Positions 7,698 through 15,448 are shown, counted from the first letter of the stretch. The stretch: 32,775 nt of DNA from Rhodocyclaceae bacterium (GCA_020445785.1 JAGRFZ010000105.1:1-32775); one strand, 5' to 3'. The notes: generated by a model not told the origin, from the letters alone. Numbers and translations: made by a program.

Positions 7698-8453
7698 TCA
7701 GTCGCGCTGCGCCTCGCATACGCTGGCCGGCAGCGCCTCGTACCAGTCGACCACATGACGGCCGTTGCGCAGGGCCAGACCGGCAAGTACCGAAGTGGCA
7801 AGCGCGTCGTCCGGCTCGAGGAACACGGCGGGCTGGCCATTACGGCTGAAACACGAGCCGCCGACCGCCTGCCAGCGCCAGGCGCTGCATTCCAGCGCCA
7901 AATGCAGCCGCAGCATCTCGGTGGCGCCGCCGACGTCCACCGCCAGATCGAGATCGATCACGCCGCTGCGGCCGAAGCCCCGCAGGGCTTCGGGCAACTC
8001 GTCCAGTTCCGAGGTCGGCAGGAGTTCGAAGGCGCCGGCGGCGAGGGACGCGAGCAGGTCGGGGTCGATGCTGTCGTCGGCATCGTGGCGGGCCGCAGCC
8101 TGCTGGATTTCGGATTCGATGGCAGTGCGCGACTCGAGCGCGGCATCGGATTCGCCCGCGTGGCGGGCGGCCGTACCGAGCACGGCGAGTACGGTTTCGA
8201 GCGACTGGGCCAGCGACTCGCGATCGAGCTGGCCGCGGCGCTGGCTGCGCAAGGCCTGGCGGAGCAGCGTGCGTGCGGCGTTGGCGCCGCCGGCCAGGAG
8301 TTGTGCGTCCGGGATGTCGCTGCAGAACTTGAGGCAGGCGACGATGCGTGCCAGGCGCGCGACCTGGTCGGGGTCCTGCTGGCGATCCGGGGTTTCGAAC
8401 AGATGGGCCAGCTTGGAATCGCTGAAGTGGTCGAGGTCGTCGACGGTCAACAT
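7698..8453 (-). CDS. Conserved-looking protein of unknown function (251 aa)
   Basis: I do not recognise a family. The protein is acidic, largely helical in appearance and without signal peptide or membrane segment. The first 120 residues look like alpha-solenoid or bundle helices (LARIVACLKFCSD, AARTLLRQALRSQRRG). The C-terminal half (about 165-240) alternates strands: VIDLDLAVDVGGATEMLRL, then WRWQAVGGSCFSRNGQPAVFLEPDD. The start is ATG at 8453, supported by GGGAGAAG a few bases upstream; the frame is open further to 8594 but the added residues look non-coding. It converges with the DmdA-like gene and diverges from a small membrane protein across a 356-base gap holding a palindrome. Confidence 0.65.
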   Translation of the reverse strand: MLTVDDLDHFSDSKLAHLFETPDRQQDPDQVARLARIVACLKFCSDIPDAQLLAGGANAARTLLRQALRSQRRGQLDRESLAQSLETVLAVLGTAARHAGESDAALESRTAIESEIQQAAARHDADDSIDPDLLASLAAGAFELLPTSELDELPEALRGFGRSGVIDLDLAVDVGGATEMLRLHLALECSAWRWQAVGGSCFSRNGQPAVFLEPDDALATSVLAGLALRNGRHVVDWYEALPASVCEAQRD

Positions 8454-8809
8454 GGGCTTCTCCCGATGCGGTGTCGGTGGCCGGGCCTGGCGAAGCCGTA
8501 CGAGGCGGATGGTCTGGCCCGGCGGGTCGGGCGTGCGAAGGTTCTGCGACGCGGTGGTGCATAGGGTAGCAATTTCGATGCTGCAGTGCAACATCGGAGG
8601 GTGTCCAGATGGCTACCCTGAACCCGTGTCGATGGCGCGTCCGTATTCGCCGGCGGCCCGCCTCATGCCACCCGCAAGTGGGTGCACTTGTCACCGGCGG
8701 CAATGCAGCGGTACAAGAAACCAGGCCGGGGGTGCGGACGGCGCCGAATGCGTCAGGCGCTGGTCCGGTCCGCCGCGGGTAAGGGCGCTGTGCAACCGTG
8801 GGAGGCGGG
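8454..8809. other. Divergent intergenic region
   Basis: Gap of 356 bases between divergent genes. Apart from the nested inverted repeat at 8563-8619, I see no gene, RNA or convincing -35/-10 pair. It presumably holds the promoters of both neighbours. Confidence 0.4.
8563..8619. promoter_or_regulatory. Operator-like palindrome nested in an outer inverted repeat
   Basis: At 8576-8596 is a 21-base palindrome, with one mismatched pair, of the form cgatgcTGCAgTGCAacatcg. It lies inside a wider inverted repeat, agggtagc at 8563-8570 and gctaccct at 8612-8619. It sits about 120 bases upstream of the minus-strand unknown gene and about 215 upstream of the plus-strand membrane gene. A dimeric repressor or activator site is the simplest reading; no regulator gene is adjacent. 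Confidence 0.35.
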
Positions 8810-9316
8810 ATGTCGCGTGGTCGATTTGCGCTGGCGGGAGTCACGATGCTGGCCTATGTCGTTTCCCAGGCCAATCTGGGCCGCCTCGTCGGCAGCCTCG
8901 AGCCCAACATTCTTGCGCTGCAACTGTCGTTTTCGGGCCAGGCGTTCTGGGCCGTCGCGAGCGCGTGGGGCCCCGAGGGCGTTCGCCAATACCTCGACCA
9001 CTTTCCCTACGATTTCGTCCATCCCTTCGTCTATGGCGGGATGGGCCTGGTCTGGGTGCGCGACACGCCGCTGTTCGCGGGATGGTCCGCGGGCGTGCGC
9101 CGCTACTGGGCATGGTCACTGCCGGTCGCGGGGGTGTGCGACCTGGTGGAGAACGTGCTGCATATCGTGTTGCTGTCGTCGGTGCCTGGATCCGGTCACC
9201 ACCTGGCGTTGGTCGCTGGGCTGGCGGCTTCGTGCAAGTGGACCCTTGCCGTACTTTTTGCGCTGGCTCTCGCCGGCGGCACGGTGCGCCAGCTGAAGCG
9301 GCACGCTGTCGGCTGA
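8810..9316 (+). CDS. Small multi-pass membrane protein, unknown function
   Basis: 168 residues with about four hydrophobic segments, beginning near residues 4-20 and including LPVAGVCDLVENVLHIVLLSS and a C-terminal WTLAVLFALALAGG, and ending in a basic tail (QLKRHAVG). There is no recognised motif. ATG 8810 is preceded by GGAGG 4 bases upstream, a short but usable spacing. It is convergent with the ThDP-enzyme gene. The pattern is that of an integral inner-membrane protein; I cannot assign a role. Confidence 0.62.
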   Translation: MSRGRFALAGVTMLAYVVSQANLGRLVGSLEPNILALQLSFSGQAFWAVASAWGPEGVRQYLDHFPYDFVHPFVYGGMGLVWVRDTPLFAGWSAGVRRYWAWSLPVAGVCDLVENVLHIVLLSSVPGSGHHLALVAGLAASCKWTLAVLFALALAGGTVRQLKRHAVG

Positions 9317-9409
9317 AGGCGGGTGCCGCCGCTGCCGCCACGCCGTGCGTCGTCGTGGTGGTGCGCCACGGCGCGGGCTTGGCTGGGGCGGCAGCCGGGC
9401 ACGCAGCGG

Positions 9410-11089
9410 CTATGCGGCTTCGACCAGGATCTCGATCAGGTTGGGCTCGGCCGAGGCGATCGCCGCAGACACCGTCGCACGAATTTCGTCGGCGACCGAG
9501 ATTCGCTGGGCCGGCATGCCCATTGCGGTCGCCAGCGCCTGGAAGTCGACCGCGGGATCGGTGAGGTCCATCGCAATGAACTGGCCGGTACGGGCCGACG
9601 TGTAGTGCGACTGCGCGCGCATGAAGTTCTTCAGAATGTTGTATTCGCGATTGTTGATCACGACGAAGGTCACCGGCAGCTTTTCATTCACGGCGGTCCA
9701 CAGCGCCTGGGGCGAGTACATCGCCGCACCGTCGCCGGCCAGCGACACCACCGGCTTTCGCCCGAGCCCGAGGGAGAAGCCGATGGCCGCGGGCATGCCC
9801 CAGCCGAGCGCGCCGCCGCGCAGGAAGGAGTACTGGCGGGTCGAATGGTTGGCCAGGAACTTGCGCAGGTGGGTGGCGGTCGCCAGTGCTTCGTCGACGA
9901 TCGGTGCGTCGCTGCCGATCGCCAGCGCGAGTTCTCGGGCGGCCACCAGCGGGTGGATCTTCGGGCGATCCTGCAAGGCGTCGGCCTGGGCCATCAAGGT
10001 GGCCCGACGCTCGGCGAAGGCTTGCTGGGCCCGCTGCCGGCGATCGTCGAAGGCCGGCTGGCGATCCGCGACCTCGACCTGCAGCAGGCCGTTCAAGGCG
10101 CGCAGCGAGAACTGGATGTCACCGACCACCGACAGCCGGGTCGGATAGGTGCGTCCGAGGTCGCGGCCATCCACCGAGAGCTGGTAGAGCTCGCAGCCCG
10201 CCGGCAGGGCCGAGGCATCGGAATACAGGATGGTGATGAAGGACTTGCCGCCGAGGGCGAAGATGGCGTCGAAGTCGCCGATCGCCTCGGCGATCGCCAC
10301 CGCCTTGGTCGGCAGGTTGCCCTGCCACAGATAGTGGCCGGTCGGATACGGGATGTGGGCCGGCCACGACGAGCCGAACACCGGCGCCGCGAGGATCTCG
10401 GCCAGTTCCACCACTTCGCGGTAGGCGTCGTTCAGCGAGATCTCGTCGCCGGCGATGATCGCGACCTTGCCCGGGGGGTAGCCCGCCAGATCCTTCGCGA
10501 GCTCGGGCAGCGAACCCGCCACCGGCCGCCGGTCCACCCGCGACACGCCGGGGATCTCGACCGCGCTCTCGGCCTCCATGACGTTCATCGGCAGCGACAG
10601 GAAGACCGGGCCGGGCGGCGTCGCGCTGCTGTCCTGGAAGGCGCGGCGGATCAGGATCGGGATCTGCTCCGGGGTCGTCACCTCCTGTGCCCATTTCGCC
10701 ACCGGCGTGGCGATCGCGACGAGGTCGCCCTGCAGCAGCGGGTCGGCGATGGCGTGGCGTGAATCCTGCTGGCCGGCGGTGACCACCAGCGGCGTGCCCG
10801 AGGTGCGCGCGTTCAAGAGGTTGCCCAGGCCGTGGCCGAGGCCGCCGGCGGTATGCAGGTTGATCACCCCCGGCTTGCCCGAGGCCTGCGCGTAGCCGTC
10901 CGCCATCGCCACGACGCTGGCTTCCTGCAGGCCGAGCACATAGTGGATGCGCTTGCGACCGATCAGGGCGTCGATCAGTGGCAGTTCGGTGGTTCCGGGA
11001 TTGCCGAAAATGTACTCGACGCCCTCGGTCTCCAGCGCTTCGAGCAGCACGTGGGCGCCGAGGCGCCGGTCGGATGGGGTGGTGGTCAT
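9410..11089 (-). CDS. Thiamine-diphosphate enzyme, benzoylformate decarboxylase-like
   Basis: 559 residues in the three-domain layout of ThDP decarboxylases and synthases. The cofactor-activating glutamate is E56 in LGLQEASVVAMADGYAQASG, and the Mg/ThDP motif is GDGAAMYSPQALWTA closing on VVINN. The N-terminal half strongly resembles benzoylformate decarboxylase (FGNPGTTELPL, NLHTAGG, VVTAGQQ). Of the catalytic residues known in Pseudomonas BFD, the active-site Ser is Thr33 here and the first His is kept (H79). The second His region (FRYHQ in BFD) reads GGKSFITILY, with no His. The substrate is therefore probably a different 2-oxo acid. The ATG at 11089 has AGGAGA upstream. It is a monocistronic gene diverging from small ORFs. 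Confidence 0.82.
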   Translation of the reverse strand: MTTTPSDRRLGAHVLLEALETEGVEYIFGNPGTTELPLIDALIGRKRIHYVLGLQEASVVAMADGYAQASGKPGVINLHTAGGLGHGLGNLLNARTSGTPLVVTAGQQDSRHAIADPLLQGDLVAIATPVAKWAQEVTTPEQIPILIRRAFQDSSATPPGPVFLSLPMNVMEAESAVEIPGVSRVDRRPVAGSLPELAKDLAGYPPGKVAIIAGDEISLNDAYREVVELAEILAAPVFGSSWPAHIPYPTGHYLWQGNLPTKAVAIAEAIGDFDAIFALGGKSFITILYSDASALPAGCELYQLSVDGRDLGRTYPTRLSVVGDIQFSLRALNGLLQVEVADRQPAFDDRRQRAQQAFAERRATLMAQADALQDRPKIHPLVAARELALAIGSDAPIVDEALATATHLRKFLANHSTRQYSFLRGGALGWGMPAAIGFSLGLGRKPVVSLAGDGAAMYSPQALWTAVNEKLPVTFVVINNREYNILKNFMRAQSHYTSARTGQFIAMDLTDPAVDFQALATAMGMPAQRISVADEIRATVSAAIASAEPNLIEILVEAA

Positions 11090-11256
11090 GGTCGCGTTCT
11101 CCTGTCCTCGAACATTGGCCAGCCGGGTCGACTCGACTATAGACAGTTTCCGGTCGATGAGTTGCCGCCGCGGCGCGGCCGCGCAACGGCGGGTCGGGTC
11201 GCGTTCCGCGCGTATACCATGTCCGTGGCACGATTGCGCTGCGTGGGCTGTTCCGT

Positions 11257-11394
11257 ATGCTGGTCGACAGATATTCCTTGATGGTACGAGCGCCACGGCC
11301 GGAGTGGGCGAGCGGATCGGGGGTGTACTTGAAGAATCAGCAGGAGGCTTGGGCTGAGATGCGCCGGGCGAAGCTGCCGGCGAACGCCTCGTGA
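11257..11394 (+). CDS. Candidate small protein (45 aa), coupled to next ORF
   Basis: An ATG at 11257 opens a 45-codon frame reading MLVDRYSLMVRAPRPEWASG, then a VYLKNQQEAWAEMRRAKL segment. Third-position GC is high after the first ten codons, as in real genes here, and its TGA overlaps the GTG start of the next small gene (GTGA). No strong Shine-Dalgarno is visible. I do not recognise a family. The overlap and composition favour a real gene, but it is short enough to be chance. Confidence 0.4.
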   Translation: MLVDRYSLMVRAPRPEWASGSGVYLKNQQEAWAEMRRAKLPANAS

Positions 11395-11591
11395 GCGGGC
11401 CGATATCGACCCCGGGGCCGTCGAGTGGCTGGTCGGTACTGCGGCTCGACGACAACGGCAACGCATTTCGCGTCGCTGGGGGCCTTTCGCAGACCGCGGC
11501 GGAGGCCATGGTCAGGGCATTCGAGGCCAAGGGGCACAAGCAGTGCTACTGGGCGTGTGCCGATGCCGAAGTGCCGGGTGTACCGCGGTGA
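11391..11591 (+). CDS. Small conserved protein, SPOR-like fold candidate (66 aa)
   Basis: The core WSVLRLDDNGNAFRVAGGLS followed by EAMVRAFEAKGHKQCYWA matches a widespread small proteobacterial protein I know only as hypothetical; its beta-alpha-beta-like pattern ends in GHKQxYW. GTG 11391 is the only suitable start. It overlaps the stop of the 45-codon ORF upstream, while its own TGA overlaps the GTG of the following gene. This supports translational coupling of all three. The product is probably cytoplasmic; function unknown. Confidence 0.68.
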   Translation: MSGPISTPGPSSGWSVLRLDDNGNAFRVAGGLSQTAAEAMVRAFEAKGHKQCYWACADAEVPGVPR

Positions 11592-11929
11592 GCGGTCCCT
11601 CGCGGCGCCACGAGGCCAAGGCGGTGGTGGTGCTGGCCGAGGCCGCCTATTCGGACGCCCATCGCGATTGCTTGCGTCGGCTCATCGACGAAGGGATCGA
11701 GCTGTTTTGCGTCCAGGGGGCGGATTGCGCCGGCTGGGAGGCGGCGATGGATCGGCTGTGCATCGCGCTCGATGCCAGCGGCGAGGTGCCGGGCGCATTC
11801 TGTCTGACGACCTGCCACCCGGACGAGAATGCCGACGAGGTGATCGCGTTCGCGCGAGACTGGTTCTGCGGGCACGACGGTCCGTGGTCGGTTGCGGTGA
11901 TCCGCATCGGCGTGGACGGCGACGGTTGA
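11588..11929 (+). CDS. Small protein of unknown function (113 aa)
   Basis: The GTG at 11588 lies inside the previous stop (GTGA) and gives SGPSRRHEAKAVVVLAEAAY. The protein looks like a compact alpha/beta fold: a first strand VVVLAEAAYS, helix HRDCLRRLIDEGIELF, a central VPGAFCLTTCHPDEN, and a last strand WSVAVIRIG. The segment TTCHPDENADEVIAFARDWF resembles a family of immunity-like or uncharacterised small proteins, but I cannot name it safely. An extended hairpin follows its stop directly, so the small-gene chain probably ends here. Confidence 0.6.
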   Translation: MSGPSRRHEAKAVVVLAEAAYSDAHRDCLRRLIDEGIELFCVQGADCAGWEAAMDRLCIALDASGEVPGAFCLTTCHPDENADEVIAFARDWFCGHDGPWSVAVIRIGVDGDG

Positions 11930-11930
11930 A

Positions 11931-11966
11931 CGGCCAGCCCGCCTTCGGTCGGCGGCGGGCTGGCCG
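11931..11966 (+). terminator. Long GC hairpin after small-gene chain
   Basis: Thirteen-base perfect arms cggccagcccgcc (11931-11943) and ggcgggctggccg (11954-11966) enclose a 10-base loop, starting 2 bases after the stop. No U-tract follows, so it may act as a stabilising 3' stem or a weak terminator before the LysE gene. Confidence 0.45.
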
Positions 11967-11995
11967 TCCGACGCGAAATGGGTTAGACAGGCGGC

Positions 11996-12625
11996 ATGTT
12001 CCCGGCCGAAATCCTGCTCGCCTACCTTGTCGCGGTGGTCCTCATCGTTCTCGCCCCGGGGCCGGACAATGTTCTCGTCGTCAGTCGGGGCTTGAGCCAG
12101 GGGCCGCTGGCGGCCGCGCTGTCGGCACTCGGTTCGGGCGTCGGCATCCTCGCGCACACGCTGGCCGCGGCGTTCGGGCTTGCCCTGGTGCTGCAGACGT
12201 CGCCGCTGGCCTTCTGGCTGGTGAAGCTGGCGGGCGGCGCCTATCTGTTGTGGCTCGGCTGGCGGGCGATCCGCTCCCGCAGCCTGATCTCGTTCCACCC
12301 GCGGGATCGGCAGGCGCTGTGGCGGGTGTTCGCCAATGGTCTGCTGACGAATGTGCTCAACCCCAAGGTCGGTCTCTTCGTGGTGGCCTTCATTCCCCAG
12401 TTCGTCGCGGTGGAGCGGGGGTCCGTATTGCTGCAGATGTTGGTGTACGGGGCGATGTTCGCGGCCGTCACGGTCGCCCTGTTCAGCCTGTTGGGCGCCG
12501 GTTCGGCCCGGCTGTCGCAATGGCTGCGCACGCGGCCGCGGGCGGTGTTCGGCATCAACCTGGCCGCCGGGTTTGCGTTCGTGGCCGCGGGTCTGTCGAT
12601 TCTCGCCCTCGGGCAGCGGCGCTGA
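11996..12625 (+). CDS. LysE/RhtB-family amino-acid exporter
   Basis: A 209-residue inner-membrane exporter with the family start LAYLVAVVLIVLAPGPDNVLVVSRGLSQG, in which APGPD is the signature at about residues 19-23. Then come GVGILAHTLAAAFGLA, LVKLAGGAYLLWLGWRAIRS and GLLTNVLNPKVGLFVVAFIPQF, the usual six-helix pattern. The family exports amino acids such as Lys, Arg, Thr or homoserine lactones; the substrate cannot be read from sequence. The acetyltransferase gene starts 16 bases after its stop, so the two are probably cotranscribed. Confidence 0.9.
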   Translation: MFPAEILLAYLVAVVLIVLAPGPDNVLVVSRGLSQGPLAAALSALGSGVGILAHTLAAAFGLALVLQTSPLAFWLVKLAGGAYLLWLGWRAIRSRSLISFHPRDRQALWRVFANGLLTNVLNPKVGLFVVAFIPQFVAVERGSVLLQMLVYGAMFAAVTVALFSLLGAGSARLSQWLRTRPRAVFGINLAAGFAFVAAGLSILALGQRR

Positions 12626-12641
12626 GCGGGCGGCGGGCACG

Positions 12642-13115
12642 ATGACGGATGCCGACGGGTTTCGCGTCGCGCGGCTTTCCGCGGGAGAGATCGGGCGGAT
12701 GCGGGCCCTGTTGGCGGTCTTCGGCGAGGCCTTCGAGGACTTCGAAAGCTACGGCGCCCACCAGCCCGACGACGCCTATCTCGATGGGCTGCTGTCGTCG
12801 CCCTGGTTCTACGCGTTGATCGCCGAAACCGACGGTCGGACCATCGGCGGGCTGGCGGCTTACGAGTTGCGCAAGTTCGAGCAGCCACGCAGCGAACTCT
12901 ATATCTACGACCTTGCGGTGCTGGCGTCGCACCGGCGTCGCGGCGTGGCGACCGCGCTGATCGAGCACTTGCGGACGCTGGCACGGGCGTGCGGCGCCTA
13001 CGTCGTCTTCGTCCAGGCAGACCAGGGCGACGAGCCGGCGATCGCGCTGTATGACAGCCTCGGTACGCGCGAGGAGGTGCTGCACTTCGACATCGCGCCG
13101 GTACCGAAGCCATGA
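12642..13115 (+). CDS. GNAT acetyltransferase of the AAC(3)-I type
   Basis: 157 residues, GNAT fold. It shares a chain of motifs with aminoglycoside 3-N-acetyltransferases AAC(3)-I: AHQPDDAYLDGLL near 38-50, LRKFEQPRSELYIYDLAV near 75-92, the acetyl-CoA loop HRRRGVATALI near 95-105, GAYVVFVQADQGDEPAIALY near 117-136, and REEVLHFDI near 143-151. These strings are close to what I remember of AacC1, so the family call is firm. Whether it acetylates gentamicin or a natural substrate is unknown. It sits directly behind a LysE-type exporter without integron or transposon sequences, which points to a chromosomal homologue. Confidence 0.83.
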   Translation: MTDADGFRVARLSAGEIGRMRALLAVFGEAFEDFESYGAHQPDDAYLDGLLSSPWFYALIAETDGRTIGGLAAYELRKFEQPRSELYIYDLAVLASHRRRGVATALIEHLRTLARACGAYVVFVQADQGDEPAIALYDSLGTREEVLHFDIAPVPKP

Positions 13116-13215
13116 GCGGGCGCGGCGTTCGGTGAAAGCCGGAGCCGACGGTGGCGATCGGGCGCGTTCGTCGGCGGCGCCGGCGACGGCCGATGCCGAG
13201 GGTTCCGCGCGCAGC

Positions 13216-14154
13216 ATGTGGCGCCACCGGGATGTCCCGATGCTGGTGGGCGGCGGCCTGGGTTGCCTGGTGACTGTGGTGGCGCTGGCGATGGTCGTTG
13301 CCGCGTGGCGGGGGGGCGGCGAGGCGTCCGACTGGTTGTGGGGGCTGTGCGCGTTGGGACTGGTGACGACGATGCTTTCCTACTACGACAGCGAGGCGCG
13401 GTTGCGCGCCTACCAGCAGCGGCGCAACCGGCGCGCCTGCGCGATCCGCGACGAGGTGCTGGCCGGGCGCAATCCGGCGCGGCCGTACTTCGTCTATCTG
13501 CGACCGTTCGCGGTGGATGGCGCCTTCGTCGAGGCACCGCGCAACGATGCGGACGAGCGCTATGTCGAGGCGTATGGCTGGCCCAGCGCGCACCACGACC
13601 TCGAGAGTGCGCTGGCGCTGCTGGTGTACCGGCACAGTGATCTGGTGGCCTTGTCCGACGATCCGGGCCGGGCGGGTGCCGGCTACGTGCGGTCCTCCGA
13701 ACTGACCTGGCAGCAGGAGGTGGCGGCCCTGTGTGCGTACGCCGAGGGCATCTTCATCGTACCATTCGACTTTGAAGGCACGGCCTGGGAGGTGGCGATG
13801 ATCGATGTGCAGGGCTGGCGCACAAAGACCTTCGTGGTGATGCCGGCCAAGCCGCCGCTGGCGCTGGCAGGGGTCGGGCGCCACTTCGAACGCCTATGGG
13901 AGGCCGGGCGGGTGCGCTACCCGGCGCTCGGGCTGCCGGCCTACGATGCCGGTGGCTGCATCGTGGACCTGGGGGACGACATGGCGATCTATCGGGGGTT
14001 CGGCGCCCACAAGACAATCGGCGACGGGCGAGCGCGACGGCACGATCTGGCGCAGCTCGCAGCCAGGCTGGTGGCGCTGTCAAGCGGCAACGGACCCGCC
14101 GGAGGCTGCGAGGGCCGTGAGACGGCCGACGATCACCGGGCCCCAGAGCGATGA
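13216..14154 (+). CDS. Membrane-anchored protein of unknown function
   Basis: From ATG 13216 the protein has 312 residues: two membrane helices (about 9-30 and 38-54), a basic stretch (RLRAYQQRRNRRACAIRDEV) and a large soluble domain. The domain contains PYFVYLRPFAVDG, LALLVYRHSDLVALSDD, WQQEVAALCAYAEGIFIVPF and GTAWEVAMI. The layout resembles proteins with a TIR-like or nucleotide-binding Rossmann core behind two helices, but I cannot assign it safely. The start is uncertain: GTG 13132 would add 28 polar residues. Its stop overlaps the start of the next gene (ATGA), indicating a two-gene unit. Confidence 0.62.
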   Translation: MWRHRDVPMLVGGGLGCLVTVVALAMVVAAWRGGGEASDWLWGLCALGLVTTMLSYYDSEARLRAYQQRRNRRACAIRDEVLAGRNPARPYFVYLRPFAVDGAFVEAPRNDADERYVEAYGWPSAHHDLESALALLVYRHSDLVALSDDPGRAGAGYVRSSELTWQQEVAALCAYAEGIFIVPFDFEGTAWEVAMIDVQGWRTKTFVVMPAKPPLALAGVGRHFERLWEAGRVRYPALGLPAYDAGGCIVDLGDDMAIYRGFGAHKTIGDGRARRHDLAQLAARLVALSSGNGPAGGCEGRETADDHRAPER

Positions 14155-14744
14155 CGAATCAGGTGTTGCGCGATGGGCTCGAAGCGATGGCCGCACGCGA
14201 CCGGGAGACGCGCGCGCGGCTGCTTGCCGAGGGGGCGCTCTACGGCGACTACGCGGAGGTCATGGCGCGGGTGCATCGGGAGAACGCAGAGGCCCTGGCG
14301 GCCCTGGTGGCGGCCCACGGCTGGCCGGGCATTGCGCTGGTCGGCCTCGAAGGTTGCCGCGCGGCGTGGCTGGTGGCGCAGCATGCGATCGTGACGCCAG
14401 CGCTACAGCGGCACTTCCTGGCCTGTCTGCGGCGGGCCGCCGATGGCGGCGACGTACCGGAGCGCCAGTGGGCGATGCTGGAAGACCGGATCCGCTTCAA
14501 CGAGGGGCGGCCGCAGCGCTTCGGCACGGTGCTCGACTGGAACGACGACGGCGAGCTGGACTGCGAGATCGAGGACGCGGAGCGCGTCGATGAGCGACGC
14601 GCAGCGGTGGGTCTGCCGCCGTTTGCCGAGGCGTTGGCAGCCCATCGCGCCGAGGTGGCGGCCGAGGGCGGGGCGGCGCCGGACGACCTCGCCGACTACC
14701 GCCGGCGGGCCGAAAACTGGGCGCGGGAGACGGGCTGGCGCTGA
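14151..14744 (+). CDS. DUF6624-like protein
   Basis: 197 residues, soluble. The segments GWPGIALVGLEGCRAAWLVA and QHAIVTPALQRHFL, followed by MLEDRIRFNEGRPQRFGTVLDW, match the pattern of the DUF6624 family (PG..LVG..G..AAW..QHA, then DR....G.PQ.FGT). No enzymatic role is established for it that I know of. It begins within the stop codon of the preceding membrane protein gene and converges with the lysM gene 25 bases away. Confidence 0.7.
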   Translation: MTNQVLRDGLEAMAARDRETRARLLAEGALYGDYAEVMARVHRENAEALAALVAAHGWPGIALVGLEGCRAAWLVAQHAIVTPALQRHFLACLRRAADGGDVPERQWAMLEDRIRFNEGRPQRFGTVLDWNDDGELDCEIEDAERVDERRAAVGLPPFAEALAAHRAEVAAEGGAAPDDLADYRRRAENWARETGWR

Positions 14745-14769
14745 CGCGCCGCCCCGTCGCCGTCGCCGC

Positions 14770-15270
14770 TCAGAGCGGCGGAATGCGCAGCACCTGGCCC
14801 GGGTAGATCTTGTCCGGATCCTTCAGCATCGGCTTGTTGGCTTCGAAGATCACCGGATATTTGCCGGCGTTGCCGTACATCTCCTTGGCGATCTTCGACA
14901 GGGTGTCGCCGCGCTCGACCGTGTAGTAGCGCGATTCTGCGGTCGCTTCGGCAACGCTCAGGTTGTTCACGACCGAACCGACGCCGGAGACATTGCCGGC
15001 AGCGACGACGATCTTCTCGCAGGTTTCCTGAGTATCGGCGACGCCGGCGACGGTGGCCGTGCAACTGGCGCCGTCGAAGCGCACCGCGAGGTCCTGGGCT
15101 TGCAGGCCGAGGGCATTGATGTAGGTCTTGATGGCATCTGCGGCGGCCTGATTGGCGCGGGCCTGATTCTCCGCCGTGGGGGCCTTGGCGGCTTCGTCCT
15201 GGGCGGCCTTGGCCTCACCCGATCCGAATAGCTTCTCGCCCGCGTCCTTGATGAAAGACAGCAGTCCCAT
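14770..15270 (-). CDS. kbp: BON and LysM domain protein (YgaU/Kbp-type)
   Basis: 166 residues without signal peptide. The start MGLLSFIKDAGEKLFGSGEA is the hallmark of the E. coli YgaU (Kbp, K+-binding) family. A BON domain follows at about 35-108 (IKTYINALGLQAQDLAVRFDG, then GNVSGVGSVVNNL), and a C-terminal LysM at about 116-165 (YYTVERGDTLSKIAKEMYGN, ending YPGQVLRIPPL). Kbp of E. coli is a cytoplasmic K+-binding stress protein; the same role here is inferred. AGAAGGAG lies just upstream of the ATG at 15270. It is downstream of sodB on the same strand but separated by sodB's terminator. Confidence 0.88.
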   Translation of the reverse strand: MGLLSFIKDAGEKLFGSGEAKAAQDEAAKAPTAENQARANQAAADAIKTYINALGLQAQDLAVRFDGASCTATVAGVADTQETCEKIVVAAGNVSGVGSVVNNLSVAEATAESRYYTVERGDTLSKIAKEMYGNAGKYPVIFEANKPMLKDPDKIYPGQVLRIPPL

Positions 15271-15398
15271 GGAATGACTCCTTCTACTTCGGGTTGATCA
15301 ACGATCCGTCGTCGCGGCCTTGCCGCAATGCACCACGAACGCTAGCACAAAGCGGCGGAGGTGCATGTTTCATCGTGTCAGGTGGCGATCGCTGCCAC

Positions 15399-15424
15399 AA
15401 AAAAACCCGGCCGCCAGGGCCGGG
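15399..15424 (-). terminator. Intrinsic terminator of sodB
   Basis: Read on the minus strand: cccggcc, a 5-base loop, ggccggg, then seven T residues (15399-15405 on the plus strand are A). It lies 25 bases after the sodB stop. It is a textbook rho-independent terminator that separates sodB from the lysM gene. Confidence 0.88.
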
Positions 15425-15448
15425 CTCGCGATCGATCGCCGCCGGGAC

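Noticed and set aside
12241-13884. 547-codon minus-strand frame across three plus-strand genes
   Set aside because: It spans LysE, AAC(3)-like and membrane-protein genes that have clear family matches; its Arg/Pro-rich translation is typical of shadow frames.
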